This document shows positions 1 to 4,864 of a DNA stretch of 5,444 nt, one piece after another. The notes beneath the pieces are model-generated. The model was not told the DNA's origin, made no database searches, and worked only from the letters and a program-made list of their open reading frames with translations. Within the stretch, counting starts at the first letter, position 1; every line of letters begins with the position of its first letter. Position numbers and translations under genes: made by a program. Source of the stretch: Planktothrix sp. UBA8402 (lineage in GTDB: Bacteria; Cyanobacteriota; Cyanobacteriia; Cyanobacteriales; Microcoleaceae); contig DMPJ01000207.1 in assembly GCA_003456035.1 (NCBI GenBank), forward strand, positions 883-6,326, read 5' to 3'.

Positions 1-540
1 ATCTGGTGTGATCGAACATCCGGCTTCCATTAACCGACGGGCGACTTCATGGCGCAGGGGTTCAGCACCTGGTAGGACATCATAGGAATGGCAGCGCTCC
101 GGGTTATTTCTCAAGGTTTGTCCGAGTAGACGGTTTAAGGCGGCGATCGGAAATAAAGAGGGATCAGACACTGCTGCACCGAGTTTAATCATATTCGGTT
201 CTCGCAGGGTTCTATTTATCCGAACAGCGAGGGATGTATCAACGTTTAGAGCCCTGTAGGGCGGGGCTGAGGGGTTGGGTTCCTCTCGATGGGAGATCGG
301 GTGCGGACGGACAAAATAACCGGACTGGGGACGCACGGCAATTAATCCCCGGTCTTCTAATAAACGATAGGCTTCTAACACGGTAGAAATACTCACGTTC
401 ATCTGTTCGTGCATTTTTCGCACGGAGGGAATGCGATCGCCCACCTGTAGAGTTCCTTCGCCAATTAAGCCTTCAATGCGATGGGCTACCTGTTCATATA
501 GGTTTGTAGCATTTTCAGTTTCCAGAGGTCTAACTTTCAT
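1..540 (-). CDS. MocR-type regulator: GntR winged helix fused to aminotransferase-like domain, 3' part missing
   Basis: The reverse strand is open from the ATG at 540 to the window edge, giving 180 residues of a protein that is usually about 450-500 long. Residues 13-77 form a GntR-type winged helix: LYEQVAHRIEGLI, then GDRIPSVRKMHEQMNVS and TVLEAYRLLEDRGLI, ending in the wing PQSGYFV. A proline-rich linker follows (about 79-97). From about 116 the start of a fold-type I PLP-dependent aminotransferase domain appears, including YDVLPGAEPLRHEVARRLMEAGC (153-175). The PLP lysine would lie beyond the edge. Family knowledge: MocR proteins bind PLP or aldimines and control genes for vitamin B6, GABA, taurine or amino-acid metabolism, often including themselves; the target here cannot be read. 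No clear Shine-Dalgarno precedes the ATG. It is transcribed away from the 95-residue gene, and a palindromic operator candidate sits 71-101 bases upstream. The reading frame is clean, so it is cut only by the window. Confidence 0.93.
   Translation of the reverse strand, partial: MKVRPLETENATNLYEQVAHRIEGLIGEGTLQVGDRIPSVRKMHEQMNVSISTVLEAYRLLEDRGLIAVRPQSGYFVRPHPISHREEPNPSAPPYRALNVDTSLAVRINRTLREPNMIKLGAAVSDPSLFPIAALNRLLGQTLRNNPERCHSYDVLPGAEPLRHEVARRLMEAGCSITPD
433..440. repeat. HIP1-core octamer GCGATCGC
   Basis: Perfect GCGATCGC palindrome inside the winged-helix coding region of the MocR-type gene. This octamer is strongly over-represented in many cyanobacterial genomes (HIP1), so with the second copy at 597 it supports a cyanobacterial host. 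Confidence 0.8.
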
Positions 541-553
541 CGGTTTGTAGTTT

Positions 554-582
554 GTAGGGTGTGTAAGCAACGCGCACGCACC
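554..582. repeat. Dispersed GTAGGGTG...ACGCACC hairpin repeat
   Basis: A GC-rich segment starts GTAGGGTGTGT and ends GCGCACGCACC. Its ends are complementary (GGTGTGT against ACGCACC, 6 of 7 with one G-T), so it can fold into a hairpin in the leader of the MocR-type gene. It resembles a GTAGGGTGCGT...ACGCACC repeat that I recall as scattered through cyanobacterial genomes; this is recall, not a search. It differs sharply in composition from the AT-rich sequence next to it. Confidence 0.5.
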
Positions 583-596
583 ATCATAATTAACAA

Positions 597-604
597 GCGA
601 TCGC
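597..604. repeat. HIP1-core octamer GCGATCGC
   Basis: Second perfect GCGATCGC, here in the non-coding gap between the MocR-type gene and the 95-residue gene, just before the CATAAC palindrome. Confidence 0.8.
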
Positions 605-610
605 AATCTT

Positions 611-661
611 CATAACAGTTCAGATTAATAAAACTGTTATGGTTACAATTTAGCATAACTG
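611..661. promoter_or_regulatory. Candidate operator: perfect 10-bp inverted repeat plus third half-site
   Basis: CATAACAGTT (611-620) and AACTGTTATG (632-641) are exact reverse complements separated by 11 AT-rich bases, about one helical turn. A third related half-site, CATAACTG, lies at 654-661, so GTTATG at 636 also forms an inverted repeat with CATAAC at 654. The cluster sits in the divergent gap, 71 bases upstream of the MocR-type start and 97 upstream of the 95-residue gene. MocR/GntR proteins commonly bind repeated half-sites in their own promoter region, so binding by the neighbouring regulator is a reasonable inference. I could not place convincing -10/-35 boxes around it. Confidence 0.5.
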
Positions 662-757
662 CATCTGTACGGGTGGGATAAAAACAGTAAGAATAGGAAT
701 AGAACAATATTAGTTTTCCCAAACAGGAATTCAGCAATTTTTAGTGAGGTGATCGAG

Positions 758-1045
758 ATGACAAGAAATTCATCATTGGCGAGTCTGCAAACATCCTTTC
801 CAACATTACCCAGTTATCAGTCAAAAGGCTTTAGTGTTGGGCAAAATATTCTTAATAGCCTCAAACAGATCACGGCAATATTTTTTAATGCCTTAGTATC
901 AAAAACCGAACCTAAAATCTGGCAAAAAAAAGACGCTGAGGGAAATATTATTTGGCATACTTATGATCCGGTTAGTGGTTATCAAGCTAGGTTTGATACG
1001 GAACAAGAAGTTAGAATTTGGTTAGAAGAACGTTATAATTTATAA
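758..1045 (+). CDS. Conserved hypothetical small protein, cyanobacterial type, 95 residues
   Basis: I do not know a function. I start it at ATG 758 because GAGGTG (746-751) lies at a good Shine-Dalgarno distance; an in-frame GTG at 749 would add three residues but overlap that site. The first 50 residues are Ser/Thr/Gln-rich and poorly structured in appearance, with a short hydrophobic stretch ILNSLKQITAIFFNALV (31-47) that may be an amphipathic helix rather than a membrane span. The C-terminal half looks like a compact domain: EPKIWQKKDAEGNIIWHTYDPVSGYQARF (51-79), then TEQEVRIWLEERYNL (81-95). The IW-x-DxxGN-x-W-x-YDPxxG...F pattern followed by EQEVRIWLE is one I recall from small cyanobacterial proteins of unknown function. 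No cysteine pairs, signal peptide or nucleic-acid motif is visible. It stands alone between a divergent regulator and a convergent yciO-like gene. Confidence 0.85.
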   Translation: MTRNSSLASLQTSFPTLPSYQSKGFSVGQNILNSLKQITAIFFNALVSKTEPKIWQKKDAEGNIIWHTYDPVSGYQARFDTEQEVRIWLEERYNL

Positions 1046-1072
1046 AAAATCACCTAAATCCTCCTTTGACAA

Positions 1073-1125
1073 ATTGCGAATTACGAATTATGGGTCAAGA
1101 AATTTCATAATTCGTAATTCGTAAT
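1073..1125. terminator. Long AT-rich hairpin between convergent genes, possible two-way terminator
   Basis: Arms 1073-1092 and 1106-1125 are reverse complements at 19 of 20 positions, with a 13-base loop. The hairpin lies in the 101-base gap between the stop of the 95-residue gene (1045) and the stop of the yciO-like gene (1147). It lacks the GC-rich stem and clean T-run of a classical intrinsic terminator, so termination is inferred from placement and stem length. The arms are made of the same heptamer as the array at 1111-1140. Confidence 0.4.
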
Positions 1126-1140
1126 TCGTAATTCGTAATT
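1111..1140. repeat. TTCGTAA heptamer tandem array
   Basis: Four exact copies of TTCGTAA (1111-1138) plus TT. Two inverted units, TTGCGAA and TTACGAA, lie just upstream at 1074-1087 and build the hairpin stem. Short tandemly repeated repetitive (STRR) heptamers are a described feature of filamentous cyanobacteria. Confidence 0.85.
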
Positions 1141-1146
1141 GATTTA

Positions 1147-1809
1147 TTATTCAAACCATTTTTCTACTTCTTCCCAGCCTTGACCTTTCCTAATAATTAC
1201 AGGTTGATCTGTGGTTAAATCAATAATGGTTGAAACGTGATATCCTGGGTCTGATGTATCATCAACAATAATATCGACTAACTTGTTTAAACTATCGTAC
1301 AATTCTGCTTTATCAACTTGATGTTCTATAGGTAAAGCAATCGGGGCTTGACCTTCTTCTTCTGTGGTAATATGGGCAGAAGTTGAAATGATTGGATTGC
1401 CTAAAGTTTCAAGAATTGATAAACAACCTTGATGGTTTGGAACCCGAATACCAGTGGTTTTGCGTTTGGGAGACATGACTAATTTAGGAACTAATTTAGT
1501 CGCGGGTAATAAAAAAGTGTATGTCCCGGGAATTAATCGCTTAATTAAACGGTAAGCCGGGTCACTAACAATGGCATAATCGGTAATATTAGATAGGGAA
1601 GAACACAGGAAGGTTAGGGGTTTATCATTGGATAGTTGTTTGATGCGTCGGACTCTTTCAATGGCTGACTTGACGGTTAAATCACAACCGATGGCATAGA
1701 CCGTATCTGTAGGATATAGCATCACCGCCCCATCTTTGAGGTCATCTTTGATTTTTTCCAGGATGCGTTCTTGGGGATTTTGGGGATGAATCTCGTATAG
1801 AATTGCCAT
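1147..1809 (-). CDS. YciO-like protein of the YrdC/Sua5 family
   Basis: The product has 220 residues, the length of a lone YrdC-like domain; the extra C-terminal domain of full-length Sua5 is absent. Visible family segments are YPTDTVYAIGCD (32-43), IKQLSNDKPLTFLC (56-69), PGTYTFLLPAT (94-104), KRKTTGIRVP (115-124) and NPIISTSAH (138-146). The PGTYTFLLPAT and KRKTTGIRVP blocks resemble E. coli YciO more than TsaC/YrdC. TsaC and Sua5 make threonylcarbamoyl-AMP from Thr, bicarbonate and ATP for tRNA t6A; the family's K-x-R and S-x-N tetrad appears incomplete here (KQL at 57-59, SAH at 144-146), so t6A synthesis should not be assumed. A soluble RNA- or nucleotide-binding protein is the safe call. 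Start at ATG 1809: AAGG sits about 7 bases upstream on the coding strand. It is divergent from larC across a repeat-filled gap and convergent with the 95-residue gene. Confidence 0.9.
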   Translation of the reverse strand: MAILYEIHPQNPQERILEKIKDDLKDGAVMLYPTDTVYAIGCDLTVKSAIERVRRIKQLSNDKPLTFLCSSLSNITDYAIVSDPAYRLIKRLIPGTYTFLLPATKLVPKLVMSPKRKTTGIRVPNHQGCLSILETLGNPIISTSAHITTEEEGQAPIALPIEHQVDKAELYDSLNKLVDIIVDDTSDPGYHVSTIIDLTTDQPVIIRKGQGWEEVEKWFE

Positions 1810-1827
1810 AGTAAAACCTTTAAAACG

Positions 1828-1856
1828 GGGAATAGGGAATGGGCAATGGGCAATGG
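1828..1856. repeat. GGGAATA/GGCAATG heptamer array
   Basis: Four consecutive 7-base units: GGGAATA, GGGAATG, GGCAATG, GGCAATG. The array starts 19 bases upstream of the yciO-like start codon and runs into the large palindrome. More units of the same kind fill 1870-1892 and, inverted, 1958-2017. Confidence 0.8.
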
Positions 1857-1861
1857 AAATG

Positions 1862-1889
1862 ATTAAAGCGGGGAATGGGGAATAGGCAA
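1862..1889 (-). promoter_or_regulatory. Putative promoter for the yciO-like gene in the left palindrome arm
   Basis: On the reverse strand TTGCCT (1884-1889) and TTTAAT (1862-1867) are separated by 16 bases. TTTAAT differs from the consensus -10 at one position; TTGCCT keeps four of six -35 bases. Predicted initiation near 1855 leaves a leader of about 45 bases. The spacing and placement are good, but the match is only moderate. Confidence 0.35.
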
Positions 1890-1998
1890 TGGAAAATCCA
1901 GAAATGCTGGCAATAGGGAAATTAAAGGCAGGGAATAGGCAATGGAAATCTCAACCTATTGCCTATTCCCCATTCCCTATTGCCCGCCTTTACGCCCA

Positions 1999-2026
1999 TT
2001 GCCTATTCCCCATTCCCTGCTTTAAT
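1999..2026 (+). promoter_or_regulatory. Putative larC promoter in the right palindrome arm
   Basis: TTGCCT (1999-2004), a 16-base spacer and TTTAAT (2021-2026) form the mirror copy of the promoter-like sequence in the left arm. Initiation would fall near 2033, about 25 bases before the larC ATG. It is the best promoter candidate I see for larC. Confidence 0.35.
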
Positions 2027-2057
2027 CATTTCAAGACTAGCAGACTAACGACAAATT

Positions 2058-3317
2058 ATGGCTAAGATTGGTTATTTTCAATGTCCGACCGGAATTTCTG
2101 GCGATATGTGTTTGGGAGCATTAGTTGATGCGGGTGTTCCAATTGATTATTTAAAAGAAAAGTTAGACTTATTGGGAATTGGGGCAGAATATGAGTTAAA
2201 AGCGGAACCTGTGCGTCGTCAGGGACAGTTAGCAACCAAAGTTTCTGTTAGTTTAACTCAACAAAACTCTGATCATCATGATCATGAACATCATCATCAT
2301 TCTACTGCTACCCGTCATTTATCGCAAATTGAAGCAATTATTCTACAAGCTAAATTACCTCAACAGGTAGAAATTAGGAGTCTGGCTATTTTTCGGAGGT
2401 TAGCGGAAGCGGAAGCGAATGTTCATGGTATGACCGTTGAAGAAGTGCATTTTCATGAAGTTGGGGCGACGGATGCAATTGTCGATATTGTTGGGACTTG
2501 TTTGGGTTTAGATTGGTTAAATATTGAACTATTTTACTGTTCGACATTACCGACTGGAGGGGGAACAGTTTGGGCGGCTCATGGTCAATTACCTGTTCCA
2601 GTTCCGGCGGTTTTAAAGTTATTTGAAATGGGGAAAGTTCCGGTTTATAGTAATGGGATTGAACGGGAATTGGTGACACCAACGGGGGCGGCAATTGCGG
2701 TAACTTTAGCTCAAGGTTTTGGAGAACCTCCGGCTTTATCTATTCAAACTATTGGATTAGGTGCAGGTTCTCAGGATTTACCTATTCCTAATATTTTAAG
2801 GCTATGGGTTGGGGAACAACATCAATCTCTGGATTCTGATATTTTTTCAACGGTTAATACGGAAATTCAAACGGTTTCAGAAACAATTTCTGTACTAAAA
2901 ACCCAAATTGATGATTTAAGTCCTCAAGTGATTGCTTATACTTTTGAATTGTTATTTCAAGCGGGGGCTATTGATGTTTTTAGTCAACCAATTACCATGA
3001 AAAAATCACGTTTAGGGGTATTATTAACGGTAATTTGTCATCCCGAACACCGTCAAGTTTGTGAGGCTATATTATTTCGAGAAACTACAACATTAGGCAT
3101 TCGTAATATTCTGCAAAATCGGAGTATTTTGAAACGGGATATTCAAACTGTTGAAACTCAATATGGTCTTGTCCGAGTTAAGGTTGGTTTTTCAGGTAAA
3201 AAGATTACAAATGTTCAACCGGAATATGAAGACTGTGCAAAATTAGCTAAACAGCATAAAGTTAGTTGGTTAGAAGTTCATAGATTAGCATTACAAAGCT
3301 GGTATGGTTTACCTTAA
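2058..3317 (+). CDS. larC: LarC, nickel-insertion enzyme of the nickel-pincer cofactor pathway (DUF111 family)
   Basis: LarC is a CTP-dependent cyclometallase that inserts nickel into pyridinium-3,5-bisthiocarboxylate mononucleotide to give NPN, the cofactor of lactate racemase LarA and relatives. The 419 residues match the family's usual length and carry its blocks in order: YFQCPTGISGDMCLGALVDAG (6-26), a His-rich DHHDHEHHHH (72-81), VHFHEVGATDAIVDIVG (130-146), LPTGGGTVWAAHGQLPVPVPA (164-184), LVTPTGAA (205-212), then the C-terminal half with IDDLSPQ (284-290), DVFSQPITMKKSRLG (306-320), FRETTTLGIR (340-349) and QPEYEDC (387-393). In Lactiplantibacillus plantarum the two halves are joined by programmed frameshifting; here they are one uninterrupted frame. 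The start at 2058 fits the N-terminal motif, though no Shine-Dalgarno is evident. larB, larE and larA are not in the window, so the pathway context is inferred from family alone. Confidence 0.96.
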   Translation: MAKIGYFQCPTGISGDMCLGALVDAGVPIDYLKEKLDLLGIGAEYELKAEPVRRQGQLATKVSVSLTQQNSDHHDHEHHHHSTATRHLSQIEAIILQAKLPQQVEIRSLAIFRRLAEAEANVHGMTVEEVHFHEVGATDAIVDIVGTCLGLDWLNIELFYCSTLPTGGGTVWAAHGQLPVPVPAVLKLFEMGKVPVYSNGIERELVTPTGAAIAVTLAQGFGEPPALSIQTIGLGAGSQDLPIPNILRLWVGEQHQSLDSDIFSTVNTEIQTVSETISVLKTQIDDLSPQVIAYTFELLFQAGAIDVFSQPITMKKSRLGVLLTVICHPEHRQVCEAILFRETTTLGIRNILQNRSILKRDIQTVETQYGLVRVKVGFSGKKITNVQPEYEDCAKLAKQHKVSWLEVHRLALQSWYGLP

Positions 3318-3320
3318 AGA

Positions 3321-3360
3321 TGGGTAATGGGTAATGGGTAATGGGTAATGGGTAATGGGT
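3321..3360. repeat. TGGGTAA heptamer tandem array
   Basis: Five exact TGGGTAA units plus TGGGT fill the space between the larC stop (3317) and the stop codon of the convergent four-helix-bundle gene, which begins at the very next base (3361). It is a third heptamer array and differs by one base from the GGGCAAT unit upstream of larC. Confidence 0.9.
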
Positions 3361-3726
3361 TTAGTTGGATTTTAGTTTGTTGATTATGGATGTTAGTATT
3401 TTGATGATTCTGATTATTTCTTCTTCCATTTTGGAAAAACTTTGTTGGGAAACTAGATCAGATTTAATCATTATCTTAATCCAATATTGGGTTTCTGAGG
3501 CTTCTTTTAGGGCAATGGAATATTTGGAAATAAAGTCATTTCTTGATTGGGCATATTTGGCTTCAGCACAATTTGCACCAATACTTGTACCACTTCTTAA
3601 AAATTGTTTGGCCAATACTTTTCCGGCATCATCAAAATTTCTTTTACTCAATTCGCCATAAGCCTTTATTACCCGAATCGCAAAATTTTCTGTTCTTTCT
3701 TGAATGTTAATATCATTATCATACAT
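3361..3726 (-). CDS. Four-helix-bundle protein, 23S rRNA intervening-sequence (IVS) family
   Basis: The 121-residue product matches the small four-helix-bundle family first found encoded in intervening sequences of bacterial 23S rRNA genes. Diagnostic stretches are ERTENFAIRVIKAYGEL (10-26), QFLRSGTSIGANCAEAKYAQS (41-61), and DFISKYSIALKEASETQYWIKI (64-85), followed by a last long helix rich in Ile, Glu and Lys (97-119). The whole protein reads as amphipathic helices with no signal peptide. Family members form pentamers and a role in nucleic-acid binding has been suggested, but the function is not settled. I prefer ATG 3726, with GGTGA about 9 bases upstream; an in-frame TTG at 3732 would add two residues. 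It sits here as an ordinary chromosomal gene with no rRNA around it, convergent with larC and divergent from the slipin gene, with its own promoter candidate at 3829-3857. Confidence 0.92.
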   Translation of the reverse strand: MYDNDINIQERTENFAIRVIKAYGELSKRNFDDAGKVLAKQFLRSGTSIGANCAEAKYAQSRNDFISKYSIALKEASETQYWIKIMIKSDLVSQQSFSKMEEEIIRIIKILTSIINKLKSN

Positions 3727-3824
3727 AATCAAAAATCACCAATAATAAACAATTAATAAAATTTAGAGGATAAATTATTCATAAAATTTTCATCTGTGAT
3801 TCAGAAAAAAATACCAAATTGAGA

Positions 3825-3839
3825 TATGATTATATCATA
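3825..3839. repeat. Short perfect palindrome TATGAT-TAT-ATCATA
   Basis: Six-base arms with a three-base centre. The reverse-strand TATAAT box (3829-3834) lies inside it, so it could be an operator over the promoter of the four-helix-bundle gene, or simply a by-product of AT-rich sequence. Confidence 0.4.
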
Positions 3840-3857
3840 AAAATTAACCTAAAACAA
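3829..3857 (-). promoter_or_regulatory. Promoter candidate for the four-helix-bundle gene
   Basis: On the reverse strand TTGTTT (3852-3857), a 17-base spacer and an exact TATAAT (3829-3834). Initiation near 3822 gives a leader of roughly 95 bases. Four of six -35 bases match the sigma-70 consensus. Confidence 0.55.
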
Positions 3858-3878
3858 TTATTAAATAATATTAAGAAA

Positions 3879-3908
3879 TTAGACTTAACTTCTGGCACTA
3901 TTTATAAT
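3879..3908 (+). promoter_or_regulatory. Promoter candidate for the slipin gene
   Basis: Exact TATAAT at 3903-3908 with a weak TTAGAC 18 bases upstream (3879-3884). Initiation near 3915 would leave about 20 bases before ATG 3936, including GGAG at 3921-3924. The box lies downstream of the upstream TTG codon of the same frame, which argues against that longer start. Confidence 0.5.
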
Positions 3909-3935
3909 GGAGTTAAGATTGGAGATCAAAAAACC

Positions 3936-4718
3936 ATGAATTATGTCTTTGGCTCTTTCTTTATTCTACTGGCTTATTTAACGATCTCAGGGTTTAAATT
4001 AGATCGAGAATATCAACGGGGAGTTGTTTTTAGATTAGGACGCATTCAATCTGTTAAAGGGCCGGGTTTATATTGGATTATTCCAGTATTTGATCAAAAA
4101 GTTCAGGTGGATATTAGAACAAAAACCGTTGATATTGAACCGCAAGAAACGATTACATCTGATAGTGTAACTATTCGAGTCAATGCAGTTCTTTATTACC
4201 GTTTACTTGATCCTTCTAAGGCAATTGTTAAGGTGGAAAGTTATGAAAAAGCAGTTTATCAAGCTGCCTTAACTACCCTACGAAATGTGATTGGTCAAAG
4301 TAGTCTTGATGATGTTTTACAAAATCGAGATAAAATTAATCAGAAAATACAAGAACTTGTGGATGAAATGACTGAATCTTGGGGAGTTTTGATTGAAAGA
4401 GTGGAAATGAAAGATGTGGAAATTCCTACTTCTATGCAACGAGCTATGGCAAAAGTAGCAGAAGCACTTCGAGAAAAACGTTCGCGTTTAATTAAGGCGG
4501 AAGCCGAACAAGAAGCCTCGATTAAGTTAGCAGAAGCCTCTCAATTAATTATGGCAAATCCCGCCGCCTTGGAGTTAAGACGGTTACAAATGCTCTCGGA
4601 AATTGGGATAGAAAATAATACCACAACTATTGTGGTGCTTCCCTCGGATTTATTGCCATTTGTTCAAAATTTGAGTGTTTCACCCCAACAAAAACCTCCT
4701 CTACCCCCGAAAGTATAA
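3936..4718 (+). CDS. Slipin/stomatin-like SPFH-domain membrane protein
   Basis: I start at ATG 3936 (260 residues, normal slipin length). The frame stays open back to a TTG at 3819, but those 39 extra residues lack a ribosome site and overlap the promoter candidate; GGAG lies 11 bases before 3936. Residues 2-19 are a hydrophobic N-terminal membrane segment. The SPFH domain follows: YQRGVVFRLGRIQSVKGPGLYWIIP (26-50), VDIEPQETITSDSVTIRVNAVLYYRL (65-90), LRNVIGQSSLDDVLQNRDKIN (115-135) and WGVLIERVEMKDVEIPTSMQRAMAKVAEALREKRSRLIKAEAEQEAS (149-195). The last stretch enters an Ala/Glu-rich coiled coil to about 220, and the tail is proline-rich (PQQKPPLPPK, 250-259). Slipins form oligomeric rings on the membrane and scaffold lipid microdomains or proteases; many bacterial ones pair with an NfeD protein, which is not seen here. 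Its client is unknown. The next thing downstream is the group II intron. Confidence 0.93.
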   Translation: MNYVFGSFFILLAYLTISGFKLDREYQRGVVFRLGRIQSVKGPGLYWIIPVFDQKVQVDIRTKTVDIEPQETITSDSVTIRVNAVLYYRLLDPSKAIVKVESYEKAVYQAALTTLRNVIGQSSLDDVLQNRDKINQKIQELVDEMTESWGVLIERVEMKDVEIPTSMQRAMAKVAEALREKRSRLIKAEAEQEASIKLAEASQLIMANPAALELRRLQMLSEIGIENNTTTIVVLPSDLLPFVQNLSVSPQQKPPLPPKV

Positions 4719-4864
4719 TTCCAAGTAGGGGGGTAAATGCAGTTGCCAAAAATCTGACTAATTCGGCTCAATATTAGTAATTTTGATAGCTAAATGCCAA
4801 TAATGAGCAATTTTGGCGAGGGGGTTTTTCAGAAAACCCTGTTCACAGTATAATTAAAACATGA
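4719..4864. other. Non-coding spacer upstream of the intron, containing a short hairpin
   Basis: No convincing gene. GGGTTTT (4822-4828) and AAAACCC (4833-4839) form a 7-bp stem with a TCAG loop; no T-run follows, so it is a weak terminator candidate for the slipin transcript. GCCAAAA (4745) and TTTTGGC (4811) are also complementary but far apart. TATAAT at 4849-4854 resembles a -10 box directly before the intron. Confidence 0.45.
4851..4864 (+). other. Intron-binding sites IBS2 and IBS1 in the 5' exon
   Basis: IBS1 is ACATGA (4859-4864), the last six bases before the intron start, and pairs perfectly with TCATGT at 5289-5294. IBS2 is TAATTAA (4851-4857) and pairs over seven bases with TTGATTA at 5243-5249, one pair being G-U. 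One base separates the two sites, as is usual for group II introns. Confidence 0.75.

Larger units (their letters stand above)
1856..2032. repeat. Nested palindrome in the yciO-like/larC divergent gap
   Basis: Outer arms 1856-1892 and 1996-2032 are reverse complements at 36 of 37 positions; the single difference is G at 1870 against T at 2018. Inside lies a second perfect inverted repeat, 1931-1943 with 1958-1970 (13 bp, 14-base loop), and a small CCAG/CTGG stem at 1898-1910. Much of it is GGGAATA/GGCAATG heptamers, but the arm ends (GAAATGATTAAAGC) are not repeat units and are still conserved. That suggests an inverted duplication or a terminal-inverted-repeat element, not just repeat drift. 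No target duplication is visible at the outer ends. The element occupies nearly all of the gap from which both genes must be transcribed. Confidence 0.85.

Noticed and set aside
14..26. 13-base word GAACATCCGGCTT shared with 5197-5209 in the intron
   Set aside because: One shared 13-mer in a window of this size is compatible with chance; flanking bases do not match, and one copy is coding on the reverse strand.
251..262. GCCCTGTAGGGC palindrome in the MocR linker
   Set aside because: Five-base arms in a GC- and proline-codon-rich coding stretch; it has no regulatory context.
537..737. Reverse-strand 66-residue open frame whose stop overlaps the MocR ATG (ATGA)
   Set aside because: The overlap looks like translational coupling, but the peptide is Cys/Tyr-rich low-quality sequence, reads through the dispersed repeat and the operator palindrome, and has no ribosome site.
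1046..1146. CRISPR array suspected from the regular repeats near 1111-1140
   Set aside because: The repeats are contiguous 7-base units without spacers; the same holds for 1828-1856 and 3321-3360.
2386..2694. Reverse-strand open frame inside larC
   Set aside because: It lies wholly within a well-supported larC frame, and its peptide matches no family I know.
3365..3661. Forward open frame opposite the four-helix-bundle gene
   Set aside because: It is the antisense shadow of a gene with clear family motifs; its hydrophobic composition mirrors the Glu/Lys/Asn codons of the real gene.
3819..3935. 39-residue N-terminal extension of the slipin from a TTG codon
   Set aside because: It has no ribosome site, spans the putative promoter and reads as AT-rich non-coding sequence; the family's usual length fits ATG 3936.
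4820..4840. Intrinsic terminator before the intron, as used by bacterial class C introns
   Set aside because: The stem lacks a T-run and lies 25 bases from the insertion site; the EBS1 and EBS2 pairings indicate sequence-based recognition instead.
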